A program made the position numbers and the translations under genes. This document shows positions 18,302-28,052 of a stretch of 34,153 nucleotides of DNA, piece by piece. The notes beneath the pieces were generated by a model that had not been told where the DNA came from, searched no databases, and saw nothing but the letters and a program-made list of their open reading frames with translations. Each line of letters opens with the position of its first letter. The stretch's first letter is position 1. Source of the stretch: JABMOW01 sp964409335 (GTDB lineage: Bacteria > Fidelibacterota > Marinisomatia > SCGC-AAA003-L08 > JACNLC01); assembly GCA_964409335.1 (NCBI GenBank), contig CAYPCW010000030.1, positions 1 to 34,153 of the forward strand, in the 5' to 3' direction.

Positions 18302-18776
18302 TAATTTTATTGACCATTACAGAGGGCAGCAGGGACACATCAAACCAATATTTCAGGATCATATCCGCAATATAAACCAATTCGCCAAACGATACCGGCT
18401 TTACGATGTAAGAATTCGCATTGTAATCATAGGCCTTTTTCACGTCGGATTCCTGATTTGACGAGGTAAATATAATGACTGGAAGACGTTTGATCTCATT
18501 CCGGCTTCGAATCCATCTTAAAACTTCAAAGCCAGATTTCTTCGGTAATTTTAAATCCAGTAGAATAATCAATGAAGTAGTAGCCGGATCGTTCTGCAAA
18601 TGCATTTCCAGGTGAGACAGAAATTCAATCGCCTGTGCACCGTCCATTACCGTATACAGCTGAATATTTTCGCAACTCTTCTTTAAGGCGCGTGTGATCA
18701 GCATAATTTCGTCCGGATTATCTTCCACCAAAAGAATCGGACGATTATTGATATAACTTCGATCATAAGGTATCAT
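18291..18776 (-). CDS. Single-domain response regulator (CheY/Rcp1-like)
   Basis: A 161-residue stand-alone receiver with no output domain. The phosphorylation site is Asp74 in LLDLKLPK; the acidic pair Glu18/Asp19, the Thr/Ser switch residues in IIFTSSN and Lys126 in IVKP are all present. The DLKLPKKSG motif and the extra loop after strand 1 are typical of Rcp1-like regulators that partner phytochrome-type kinases. It overlaps the giant kinase gene by 14 bases and the hybrid kinase gene by 11. It is therefore the likely phosphate shuttle between them (inference). Confidence 0.93.
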   Translation of the reverse strand: MIPYDRSYINNRPILLVEDNPDEIMLITRALKKSCENIQLYTVMDGAQAIEFLSHLEMHLQNDPATTSLIILLDLKLPKKSGFEVLRWIRSRNEIKRLPVIIFTSSNQESDVKKAYDYNANSYIVKPVSFGELVYIADMILKYWFDVSLLPSVMVNKINEQ

Positions 18777-21700
18777 GATTTTTCCCTGATTTATGAAACT
18801 TCAAAGTGAAGCTGGTCCCTTTATTATATTTTGATTTAAGTGCTATTTCTCCATTCAGTTTCCCGACGGCTTTTTTCACAATTGCCAGTCCCACACCAGT
18901 ACCGGGGATTTCATCATCCGAATGCAGTCTTTCAAATATTTCAAAAATCTTCTCGTGATATTCAGGTTTTATTCCCAAGCCGTTATCTTTAACGTTTAGT
19001 ACTACCCACGAATTCTCTTTACCCACACCAATCCGGATAATGGGTGGAACCCCGGAACGGTGGTATTTAATACTGTTGGTGATCAGATTCGTCATGATCT
19101 GGACTAACTGGTTTTGGGTCCCCATGACATGGGGGAGTATATCCGGAATTTCAAGGGTTACCGGCAGCCCGTCAATTTCAGTTTGCAAACCCGTCAATAC
19201 TTCATCAAAAACCCTTTTTAGGGGCACATCCACAAGGTTGATTTCTGCCAGACCGAGCCGGCTGTACTTTAAAAGGTCGTCAATCAGTAAATCCATTTTA
19301 CTTGAGGATCTCGAAATCCGTTGCAGAAAATCCCTGCCCTGATCACCAAGTAAATCGCCATATTCATCAAGTAAAATGTCCGAAAAACCTTCCATTGATC
19401 TGAGAGGCGCTCGGAGATCGTGAGAAACAGTATGCGCGAAATCTTCCAGTTCTTTGTTGGAGTTTTCCAACTGTCTTGTTCGTTCGGCAACTCTGTTTTC
19501 TAACTCTTTCGCGGCACCCTCAATCTCTTTTTTAAGCATGATCTGGTGGATCGCAATGGCCAAATGATCTGAAACTTCCTTCAGTATTTGAATGGACGCT
19601 TCATTGAAAAATCCTACCTTATCTGATCCTGCATTCACCGTCCCCAGAATGGATTCCTGAATGATCATCGGGACACTCACAAATGACCGGATACCTTCTT
19701 CCAACAATTGCTTTCTGAAGGGTGTAACCGGAGCTTTCAATACCCTGATGTCCCGGACATGTATCAGATTATTTACCTTCATATCCCGGGTCCATTCTAC
19801 CTGATCTTTTATATTAGACCCTTTAGTCAGGGTAGTCGGGAGTGAAGAATCAATCGCATAGACTACAAAACTGTTGTGATTATCCGGATCGGTAAGGGTG
19901 ATTGAAAACCTTTCACACCTGATGAGTTTTTTAAGATGGCTTGACACGCCTGCAGTAATCGTGTCGATGGACAACTCCTGAATGATTGTACGATCAATAT
20001 CTCTGAGTAATTCCATCCTCTCCGTATTAAACAATAATTCTTTTTCATATTTTTCCCTTTGATCAATCTGGCGCTCTAATTCAAACGTATTTTTTTTGAT
20101 CTTTTCGTGTATCCGGGAATTTTCAATGGCAATGGCAATTTGGGCAGAGATAGTCTCTAATAGTATTTGATCATTATGAGTATAAAGGTTCGGTTTTTCA
20201 CTCTCAACATTGATCACGCCAATGGTTTTATCCCCGATTTTAAGAGGAACACATAATTCTGATAATATGTTAGATCTCATTTCAAAATATCTTGGATCAT
20301 TCCGGACATTGCCGCAACGAATGCTTTCGCCGGTCTTTGCCACATGACCCGTGATGCCATGATTCAGGGAGAGTTTTTTCGATAAAATATATTCTTTATC
20401 CTTTTCAATAAAGTCACGATCCTTGCCCTGAGCGCCAACCGCAAAGGGGATCAGGATATTAGAGGGCGGGTCCTTCAGAAGAATCGTACAGTGGGTGTAT
20501 CCAACGACGGTTTCAAGAATATCTATAATATTCTGAGTTAAATCATCCGGTGTTCTTAACTCCTGTAATTTCTTGCCCGATTGGTAAATTGCAGACAGTT
20601 CGTTGAGTCTTAACCTGAGTTGTCGATTTGATTCATTTCGATCTTCTTCACTCTTTATCCGACGTGAAATATCTTTGACAATCGCCAGGATATAACCCGT
20701 GTGTTCAGGAGATTCTCCCATAACCGAAAGTGTTAAATTGACCCATATCATAGATCCTTTATTTTGAACAAGTTTCGTATCGATCATTTTTTCAGACGAT
20801 TTATGGGAAATTAATTTATTTAATATGTTTTCAGTTGTCTGATAATCACCCTGTGGAATCACTTTCTCTAAAGTCAGTGCCATCCCTTCGGATTCAGAGT
20901 ACCCCAGAATATCACAAAATTTTTGGTTGATCCGGATAAATTCCCGGGTTGACTGATCAATGATAGCGACTCCAATCGCAGCTTGTTCAAACATGGACCG
21001 GAATCGTTCCTCGCTGAGTTGAAGATCCTCAATCGTGTTCTGTCGCTCCGTAACATCCATCATAATACCATATCGTCCGACGACCTCGCCTTTTTCGTCG
21101 GTTTTTGATTTTGAGATTCCATTGATCCAGCGTATTTCACCCTCCGGAGTAATGATTCGGTAAAGGATGTCATGTCCCTGTTGAGTATCGTCGGCATGGT
21201 TGATATGGGATTCCACGGTTTCCCGGTCATCCGGGTGGAGACTATTTGACCATACATCATGAGAGGGTTCCATCGCGCCCGGTGTTAAACCCAGTACTGT
21301 ATATATTTCATCAGACCATACTAGATGACCGGTCTTGAAATTATGCTCCCATGCTCCCGCACGAGCAGCCTTGAATGCCTGCTTCAGCCGTTCTTCGTTT
21401 TCCCTGAGCATGGTTTCATAGGATTCCCGTTTTTTGAGCGCCCAAACTCGGTCTATTACCGGGATTAATTGTTTGCTAATCGTATCAATGTATTTAAAAT
21501 CATCCTGCGAAAATGTGATGGATCCTTCATCGCAAAACGTACCGAGACCCAATACTGCCAGGTTTTCATTTTCAAGTTTAAACGGGACGCTGATGATGGT
21601 TCTGGGGTCTAATTGATGCAGGTTAACATTCATCGTGCGGGAATCCGTCCGGACATCTTCAATCACCACGATATGGGCGCCTTCTGCGATTTCTTCTAAT

Positions 21701-24700
21701 AAAGGATCTTCGGCAGTTTTTAATTCGAAAACGGAACCTGTGATCAACTTCTCCATATGTCCGCTGGCAGCGGGGAGAACCGCACGGCTTTTGTCCTCAC
21801 TTAAAAGATATAGCCACACTGTGTGAATCCCAAGAACCCTCTCAAATTCGGTTTCGAGTATCCGGACGATGTCGGAATAGGTATACGCCCTTCCCAACCC
21901 TTCAGAGATTTTCAATATTGAACTGAGTCTTGCTTCTTCCTTCCTGAGTTTTTGCAATGTCTGTTTTTCATTGGTAATATCCAGGAACGTGGCAAAATAA
22001 CCGATGAGTTCATTTTTTTTATTTCGAATTTGAGTCGCAACGCACTTGGCAATAAAAAGAACGCCATCCTTGCGTCTACCGGTGATCTCACCTTCCCATT
22101 GACCCGCAGAATTCAAAATTTTCAGTTTTTCATCCACAGCCGTTTCATTTTCAAACAATTCAGATACCGATTTTGAAATGATTTCATCCTGATCAGAGTA
22201 TCCCCATATGTTTAAGAATGCAGGGTTAACATGTACAATATTTGTGGTGTGATTGGCAAAAACATTCCCTGCGACAGAGGATTCAAAGATCAGGTCTTTG
22301 ATGATCAACTCCTCTTCGTTAAATTTTCGAACATAAATATCCCAGGCAAAATCTACCAGTTTGAAAAGTTGAGAGGCGTCCTCATCGGTGTAATCTTCTT
22401 TTTTGTTTCCCACACCCAGCAATAGTTTTACTTTTCCCTCCCGCAGAACCGGGACGACCAATTGCCTGATAATGGGATTGTGCCCTTGCGGCAATCCTTT
22501 TCGATCGGGGATTGAATTGTAGTCGTTATGGATGACCGGCCGGGTCCGTATCATGGCTTCTACCCAAACGCCGGCATCATCCACGGAATAAGAATGGTTG
22601 TCCGGTACAAGTGTGCAGATATTTTCGATGGTGTTCGTTGACCATACCTGCGACCTTATGGTGATTTGATCATCCTCAATAAAATGTAAAAAGCCTACCT
22701 GGCTCTTTGTCATCGCCTCGCAAATATCCACGATTTTAACCAGAAGTTCTTTTAATGATCCGTTATAAGCAAATTCCATCAATTCATGGCGGGCATCAAG
22801 CAGAGATTCTGAACGCATCCTTTCTTTTTCAGATTCGATAAAATTCAAAGCATAAGAAATATCTTCTGAAAGTTCATTCAACAGTCCGATCTCCGCCGTA
22901 TCAAAAAAGTTGGCGGACTCCGCATATAGGGTAAAGCTCCCTATCACTTTGTTTTTGGTGAAAATGGGGAATGCCGCCGAGGATCGGTATCCTTGCCGGA
23001 GCGCGCTATCCCGTAAGTGTGTCATTTCCGGGTCATTTTCGATATCGTTGGAAATGGCGGGTTTACCATCCCGCACCGCCCGGCCGGTCGTTCCAACCGT
23101 TTTTTTCGAACTGTCAATGATTATATTTAGATTATCGATGTAATCGCCGGTTTCTCCTGCCGAAGTGACAATATTGATCATCCCGGTTTCAGAATTGAAT
23201 TCACCGATCCATGCCATGACAAATCCACCATTCTCAACAATGATCCTGCAGATCTCGTTATATAAATTCCGGACATCCCTGGTTCTCACAATCACCTTGT
23301 TAACATTCGAAAGTACAGCCCGAACCCGGTTTAACCGGACGATCTGCTGAAATTGATTCTTCCGTTCGGTAATGTTTTCAGCCACACCCAGTATTCGGGA
23401 AATTTCATTTTTTTCATCCAATAATGGAATACCGCTGAACTGGTATGTTAACTTTCCCGTACTGATTTCAAAACGAACTTTCTTCCCTGAAAATGCTTTC
23501 GTGAATTCTTCCATGACCGGCAGTGAGAGTTCGCCCAAAATAGAGTCGATGGTTTTACCGATAAAATCATCAACTGAAAGCTGATCATTCTTTAGTTCCT
23601 CCCCTGAAATAAATGAAATGGTGAAGTCTTTTTCGACGATTGCCACATAAGAATGGGGATAATTTTCCGAAATACGATTCAACAGACGCTCGTTATTTTG
23701 GATGATGATTTCATCTTTTTTCCGGTCTGTAATATCTTCAATCAGGGTGAGGTATTTAATATCGGAGTATTGAGATAGAGTATCTAATTCACGAATATAA
23801 ACATTCAGATAGGAGATCCCGCATTTTATGGATTCAAACTGACCGGTTTCTCTGATCCTGTCAAAATCAAATTTAACCTGATGATTGGTGTAATTTGTCT
23901 TTTTCAACTGATCCCTCAGGTCAAATGGAAGATTCGGGTCTCTAAAAATATTGAAGTTTTTAAACTTATCCACATTTAATAGTCCAAATAATTCAGCAGT
24001 CGCGTAGTTAAAATCAACCAGATCTCCGTTTTTATCAAACAGTTCAATCGAAATAGGAGATTCTTCGAACAGGGTTCTGAATTTTTTTTCACTGATGAGG
24101 AAATTGTCATAATTGACTTGTTGTGCTTTCCACGCATTTTTTGAATACCGATACATAAGAATCAATGATATGGGCAGCAGCAACCCGCAGGTCAGCAGAA
24201 ATCCAAGAAAGGGGAATTGTATCCGGTTGTATATTTCACGGTGCAAGGCGCTTTGAGACCGATGCAGTCCCATTACCCACTTTTTTTCGGGGATGGGAAC
24301 GAATACCGCCAACTGCTTTTCTCCCGATGAAGATACGTATCCTCCCACATAATCTGTATTTGCGATCACCAATTCAGCCAATGTGCACTTCGGTACATTT
24401 CGGGAACCCAATATCAGATTATCCCCTGCATAACTTGTTGTGGTATTGGGATATCGGGTGTGAACGATCAGGGTGGCATTTGAATCTACAATACAGATAT
24501 ACTCATCCCCGGGAACCCGCCATGAGGACCTCCAGTTGGTGATGATGTGAGAAATAAGTGATTTATCGGATAAATCTGTATCTTCTAACGCATCGACGAC
24601 CAGGAAAGTCGCTTTCTGGCGATAGAAATTTTTGGTTTGATTTTCAGACTCTTTAAATATAATCCAAAACCCCACAAATCCGGTAGTGAGTGATAAGGAT

Positions 24701-24801
24701 ACAAGGATAAATCCAACGACAGAGAAGAATTTGAATAGCTTTTCATTCGTGGATTTTCCATTTTTAACCGGATGTGTGATAAGGGTTGAACAGGCGATCA
24801 T
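18763..24801 (-). CDS. Giant multi-PAS/GAF sensor histidine kinase
   Basis: A 2012-residue membrane sensor kinase. Approximate order: TM 23-49, extracytoplasmic domain 50-193 (Cache-like by layout), TM 194-217, PAS 236-362, PAS 368-482, GAF 495-655, GAF 676-825, PAS 831-945, GAF 962-1122, PAS 1137-1255, PAS 1263-1382, GAF 1402-1560, GAF 1590-1755, coiled coil, HisKA 1784-1850, HATPase 1890-2005. The phospho-accepting His1794 lies in FAHTVSHDLRAPLRSMEGF, the form found in phytochrome-like kinases. The ATP site shows NLITNSIKYH, DNGLGI and GTGVGLAI. No bilin-binding cysteine motif was noticed, so light sensing is not supported. ATG at 24799-24801 after AGGGTG. Confidence 0.94.
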   Translation of the reverse strand: MIACSTLITHPVKNGKSTNEKLFKFFSVVGFILVSLSLTTGFVGFWIIFKESENQTKNFYRQKATFLVVDALEDTDLSDKSLISHIITNWRSSWRVPGDEYICIVDSNATLIVHTRYPNTTTSYAGDNLILGSRNVPKCTLAELVIANTDYVGGYVSSSGEKQLAVFVPIPEKKWVMGLHRSQSALHREIYNRIQFPFLGFLLTCGLLLPISLILMYRYSKNAWKAQQVNYDNFLISEKKFRTLFEESPISIELFDKNGDLVDFNYATAELFGLLNVDKFKNFNIFRDPNLPFDLRDQLKKTNYTNHQVKFDFDRIRETGQFESIKCGISYLNVYIRELDTLSQYSDIKYLTLIEDITDRKKDEIIIQNNERLLNRISENYPHSYVAIVEKDFTISFISGEELKNDQLSVDDFIGKTIDSILGELSLPVMEEFTKAFSGKKVRFEISTGKLTYQFSGIPLLDEKNEISRILGVAENITERKNQFQQIVRLNRVRAVLSNVNKVIVRTRDVRNLYNEICRIIVENGGFVMAWIGEFNSETGMINIVTSAGETGDYIDNLNIIIDSSKKTVGTTGRAVRDGKPAISNDIENDPEMTHLRDSALRQGYRSSAAFPIFTKNKVIGSFTLYAESANFFDTAEIGLLNELSEDISYALNFIESEKERMRSESLLDARHELMEFAYNGSLKELLVKIVDICEAMTKSQVGFLHFIEDDQITIRSQVWSTNTIENICTLVPDNHSYSVDDAGVWVEAMIRTRPVIHNDYNSIPDRKGLPQGHNPIIRQLVVPVLREGKVKLLLGVGNKKEDYTDEDASQLFKLVDFAWDIYVRKFNEEELIIKDLIFESSVAGNVFANHTTNIVHVNPAFLNIWGYSDQDEIISKSVSELFENETAVDEKLKILNSAGQWEGEITGRRKDGVLFIAKCVATQIRNKKNELIGYFATFLDITNEKQTLQKLRKEEARLSSILKISEGLGRAYTYSDIVRILETEFERVLGIHTVWLYLLSEDKSRAVLPAASGHMEKLITGSVFELKTAEDPLLEEIAEGAHIVVIEDVRTDSRTMNVNLHQLDPRTIISVPFKLENENLAVLGLGTFCDEGSITFSQDDFKYIDTISKQLIPVIDRVWALKKRESYETMLRENEERLKQAFKAARAGAWEHNFKTGHLVWSDEIYTVLGLTPGAMEPSHDVWSNSLHPDDRETVESHINHADDTQQGHDILYRIITPEGEIRWINGISKSKTDEKGEVVGRYGIMMDVTERQNTIEDLQLSEERFRSMFEQAAIGVAIIDQSTREFIRINQKFCDILGYSESEGMALTLEKVIPQGDYQTTENILNKLISHKSSEKMIDTKLVQNKGSMIWVNLTLSVMGESPEHTGYILAIVKDISRRIKSEEDRNESNRQLRLRLNELSAIYQSGKKLQELRTPDDLTQNIIDILETVVGYTHCTILLKDPPSNILIPFAVGAQGKDRDFIEKDKEYILSKKLSLNHGITGHVAKTGESIRCGNVRNDPRYFEMRSNILSELCVPLKIGDKTIGVINVESEKPNLYTHNDQILLETISAQIAIAIENSRIHEKIKKNTFELERQIDQREKYEKELLFNTERMELLRDIDRTIIQELSIDTITAGVSSHLKKLIRCERFSITLTDPDNHNSFVVYAIDSSLPTTLTKGSNIKDQVEWTRDMKVNNLIHVRDIRVLKAPVTPFRKQLLEEGIRSFVSVPMIIQESILGTVNAGSDKVGFFNEASIQILKEVSDHLAIAIHQIMLKKEIEGAAKELENRVAERTRQLENSNKELEDFAHTVSHDLRAPLRSMEGFSDILLDEYGDLLGDQGRDFLQRISRSSSKMDLLIDDLLKYSRLGLAEINLVDVPLKRVFDEVLTGLQTEIDGLPVTLEIPDILPHVMGTQNQLVQIMTNLITNSIKYHRSGVPPIIRIGVGKENSWVVLNVKDNGLGIKPEYHEKIFEIFERLHSDDEIPGTGVGLAIVKKAVGKLNGEIALKSKYNKGTSFTLKFHKSGKNHDTL

Positions 24802-25260
24802 TTTTCACACCCTGCAGCGTTGGATTGAGAAGATACTTCTCCGAATAGATGTTTTCGGGAACAGGTATCAATGCATGGGTTCACCGCAGCCTTATTCATC
24901 GTAAGATTACCGTATAGGTGGTTAACATTTTTCTTCCAATACCTATGGAATATTTCCACTTTATTATCATATTTTCCAAGATTAATCCTTCGCTGAATGA
25001 TACCGTGATATTGTTTACGTTATTTTACATCAGGCACCTGTGAACCGGGTTTTAGATTTTTTACTCATAATATCAATAATAAAATAATTTGCAATATTTG
25101 TTTCTCCAGGGTATTGTCTTTAAGACTGAATCAATCCTGTTGATTCGAAACTTAACCGTGCAGGTCCGGTGAACCCACCCCAAAACGAAGCCTATTTTAC
25201 ACTTTCGGCGATCAACCCTATTAACGCGAATATCACCCGGTTATCTGAGTAATTTGGAAT
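24802..25260. other. gene-free gap between signalling operon and hflC
   Basis: This 459-base AT-rich stretch holds no open frame that looks like protein on either strand. The part next to the kinase gene probably carries its promoter (see 24911-24939). The part next to hflC shows no convincing hairpin with a U-run, so the hflKC terminator was not found. Confidence 0.5.
24911..24939 (-). promoter_or_regulatory. candidate sigma-70-type promoter for the kinase operon
   Basis: On the minus strand TTGGAA (24934-24939) and TATACG (24911-24916) are separated by exactly 17 bases, each matching four of six consensus positions. Transcription would start about 100 bases before the giant kinase ATG. The match is only by eye in an AT-rich region. 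Confidence 0.3.
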
Positions 25261-26211
25261 TTATTTTTGATCAAAGTATTTCAGATATGGATTTTTTGTC
25301 GATAATATGAGTTTAGTCGTAGGATCGATGGTGTTTTCATATGTTTTCAAGGTACGGATGAAATTAAAAAATTCTTCGGATTTTCCATAGGTTTCAGCAT
25401 AGATCTGCACAGCTTCAGCGTCTGCATCCCCTTTAATTTTTTGGGATTTCAAATAAGCGTTTGATAGCAATTCTTTTTTACGTTGGGTCTGTAACCCCAT
25501 GATCTCTTGTTTTTGTCCCTGTCCCTGTGCCCGGTATTTTTCAGCAATCCGATTTTGTTCTGATATCATTCTACTAAACAGCTTTTCCCGTACCTGTTTG
25601 TTATAATTGATCCGTTTCAGTTGAATATCGATCACCTCAATTCCCATTTCCAGTTTTTCCAAATTATTCACCACGGCAGAAAGAATATCGTTGATGATGT
25701 CAATTCTGGCGCCGTCGTGTTCATCATATTGGGTTTGGGATTCGCTGGGCGCCATGGTCTCATCAAGCGTTTCTATATCACGGATAATCATGTCCCGATC
25801 CGTAGAGCGAATAATCTCCGGCATCACACGGTTGGATATTTCGTCACGGACAGCCCCGTCAATGATATCGTCCAGCCGGGATTGGGCCATGTATTCGTTT
25901 TTTGCGGATTTGTAAAAGCGAAGCGGATCAGATATCCGCCACCGCGCAAAGGTATCGATGAATATGTATTTATTGTCTTTTGTGGGAATTTCATTGGCTT
26001 CACCGTCCCATTCCAACAGTCGTTTGTCGAATTTAATGACTTCCTGGATGAATGGCAGTTTAAAATGCATACCAGCGTCGGTAATGGAATTACCTACCGG
26101 TTTCCCAAACTGTGTTACAACCGCCTGCTCTGTTTCATCGATGATAAACAGAGACCCGAAAAGTAAGATGATTCCTGCGACAACTATGATGATTCCGATA
26201 TACTGTTTCAT
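25261..26211 (-). CDS. hflC: Protease modulator HflC
   Basis: An SPFH/band-7 membrane protein that, with HflK, forms a large cage around the FtsH protease in the inner membrane. It has 316 residues: one N-terminal membrane helix (about 4-24), then the SPFH domain starting at ETEQAVVTQFGKPVG, and a long coiled C-terminal region with EKYRAQGQGQKQEI and KIKGDADAEAVQIYAETYG, both typical of HflC. The TAATG junction shares one base with the hflK stop, so the two subunits are probably made in a coupled way. Confidence 0.95.
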   Translation of the reverse strand: MKQYIGIIIVVAGIILLFGSLFIIDETEQAVVTQFGKPVGNSITDAGMHFKLPFIQEVIKFDKRLLEWDGEANEIPTKDNKYIFIDTFARWRISDPLRFYKSAKNEYMAQSRLDDIIDGAVRDEISNRVMPEIIRSTDRDMIIRDIETLDETMAPSESQTQYDEHDGARIDIINDILSAVVNNLEKLEMGIEVIDIQLKRINYNKQVREKLFSRMISEQNRIAEKYRAQGQGQKQEIMGLQTQRKKELLSNAYLKSQKIKGDADAEAVQIYAETYGKSEEFFNFIRTLKTYENTIDPTTKLILSTKNPYLKYFDQK

Positions 26212-27191
26212 TACTTTTTTCCTCCGTGGTCCAGATTGAGCAAGGGTAGAACGCTCTCCAGTTTGGCGTCTACCACCACTTTATCCGGGATTTTTGACAA
26301 AACCTTTTCCATCATTTCGAGATACAGCCGATCCCGTGTGATCTGGGGTGCTTTGTTATATTCTTCCAGTACTGCTGCAAACATCGCAACATCTCCTTTG
26401 GCGTTGTTCACCCGTTCAATAGCATATCCCCCTGCCTCATTGAGCATTTTTTGTGCCTCACCCTGAACCTGATATATTTCTTTATTGTAGGCTTGCCGGG
26501 CTTCATTCACTGCCGTTTCCTGTTCCTGTTTTGCGCGGTTCACTTCATTGAATGAATCTGCGACCGGGGTGGGTGGATGGACATCCTGCAACTGGACCAA
26601 TTGAATGGAAATACCGGATTTATATTTATCCAGAATTTTCTGCATATGTATTTTTGACAGATCCGCAATACTTTTCCTTTCGGATTGTAAAGCCTCGTGA
26701 AATGAGCGATCCCCCACAATTAACCTGACGGTCGCCTCAGAAATAGCCCGGATGGTATTTCGGACATCCCGGACATTGAACAGATACGCCACAGGATCGA
26801 TGATCTTATACTGGATGATCCATTTTACTTCCGCAATGTTAAGATCCCCGGTAAGCATCCAGGATTCATCCTCATAATTTTTATTTTCATATCGGGAACG
26901 TATACCGGGGGCGATTGTCAGAAATCCGAATTCCTCCTTAAATTGATAGGCGACCTCAACGGGATAAACGGTATCAATTCCATAGGGAAGTTTAAAGTGC
27001 AGCCCCGGCATTGTGGTAGCATGATATTTTCCAAAACGTAGTACTACTCCGTTTTCATTGGTCCTGATGGTATAAAAGGATGAAATGAGGATGACAACCA
27101 CAACGAGAATGGCGCCAAATACTATTATTTTTTTAACAGGAATTTTTGGGATGTTTATTTCTCCCGGACGAAATTCAAATCCTTGAGACAT
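26211..27191 (-). CDS. hflK: Protease modulator HflK
   Basis: Partner of HflC in the FtsH-associated SPFH cage. It has 326 residues: a short N-terminal tail, a membrane helix at about 20-41, the SPFH domain (TNENGVVLRFGKYHATTMPG), and a helical C-terminus with VQLQDVHPPTPVADSFNEV, a well-known HflK motif. It lacks the long Gly-rich N-terminal extension found in E. coli HflK, hence the shorter length. AAGGAG eight bases before the ATG supports the start. Confidence 0.95.
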   Translation of the reverse strand: MSQGFEFRPGEINIPKIPVKKIIVFGAILVVVVILISSFYTIRTNENGVVLRFGKYHATTMPGLHFKLPYGIDTVYPVEVAYQFKEEFGFLTIAPGIRSRYENKNYEDESWMLTGDLNIAEVKWIIQYKIIDPVAYLFNVRDVRNTIRAISEATVRLIVGDRSFHEALQSERKSIADLSKIHMQKILDKYKSGISIQLVQLQDVHPPTPVADSFNEVNRAKQEQETAVNEARQAYNKEIYQVQGEAQKMLNEAGGYAIERVNNAKGDVAMFAAVLEEYNKAPQITRDRLYLEMMEKVLSKIPDKVVVDAKLESVLPLLNLDHGGKK

Positions 27192-27233
27192 GGTAGATCT
27201 CCTTAAAGTTAGTTTTTAATGGTATCAAATATG

Positions 27234-27271
27234 CCCTGAAAATTACATCCTTTCTGCAGATACTTTCAGGG
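27234..27271. promoter_or_regulatory. inverted repeat in the hflK/lipoprotein divergent region
   Basis: CCCTGAAA (27234-27241) and TTTCAGGG (27264-27271) form a perfect 8-base inverted repeat with a 22-base spacer, midway between two divergent genes. It could be an operator or an RNA hairpin in one leader. No U-run follows either arm. Confidence 0.3.
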
Positions 27272-27329
27272 AATCGCAAGAAAGTCCCGGACGCTGTCGT
27301 CAAAATGACAATTTCAGAAAGGAAAACCT

Positions 27330-27995
27330 ATGTCATTCAGATCAACACTCATTCAAAAAATCAGTTTTGCCTCAGGATTGATCATCGTCATACTCCTCAT
27401 GGCAAATGGATGCGGTAAATCAGAAACAACCCAATCCGGCTCAATCCTCTCCGGCGCTTCCCCACAAAAATCGTCTGAACGCCCGGATATACCCGGAGCT
27501 GTCCCGCAAGAGGATCGATCTAACATCGTCACAGTCAACGATTCAGTAGCCGGTATTGACCGGACCAAAATAGCGCTCCCGAATGCATCAGACCGTTCGG
27601 TATCTGGTGAAGATGAGATTGTTCCGGAAATTATTCGATTGACCTTTGCCAGATCGGTGTTGGACAGAAATCCCGTGAATGAGGTAACCCGGGTACCCCT
27701 GTCAGTGGGGAAAATCTATACGTACACGGTGGTAAAATCCGGCGTCCAGGACACAATTTATCATGTGTACAAATATCAGGATCATGAAATTGCCAGGGTG
27801 CCTATCCTGGTGGGAGTTTCGCAAACTTGGCGAACCTGGAGCACAAAATATTTAGAAAAAAACCGGATGGGGAAATGGGATGTGGAAATCCAGTCACGAA
27901 CCGGAGTAATATTGGCGAAGAAATCCTTCACCGTCGTTGTCCACCTTCCTGAATTGTTAGATGAGCCTGTCCTGAGTACGCGCAATATCCCCTGA
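27330..27995 (+). CDS. Lipoprotein with DUF2914 domain
   Basis: A 221-residue exported protein. The signal peptide ends at a lipobox-like ANGC with Cys28, followed by a disordered Ser/Pro/Asp-rich linker (about 30-100). A C-terminal domain at about 105-203 matches the DUF2914 pattern: KIYTYTVVKSG, then TIYHVYKYQDHEIARVPI, then WRTWSTKYL and GKWDVEIQSRTGVILAKKSF. DUF2914 domains are thought to be beta-rich; the function is unknown. AAGGA lies about eight bases before the ATG at 27330. It is divergent from hflK and convergent with the CHAT gene. Confidence 0.8.
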   Translation: MSFRSTLIQKISFASGLIIVILLMANGCGKSETTQSGSILSGASPQKSSERPDIPGAVPQEDRSNIVTVNDSVAGIDRTKIALPNASDRSVSGEDEIVPEIIRLTFARSVLDRNPVNEVTRVPLSVGKIYTYTVVKSGVQDTIYHVYKYQDHEIARVPILVGVSQTWRTWSTKYLEKNRMGKWDVEIQSRTGVILAKKSFTVVVHLPELLDEPVLSTRNIP

Positions 27996-28052
27996 GTCGT
28001 GGTCCCGCACAGCGCCAATCAATCATATCGGATTGCCGTTTCAAAGGTTTCT

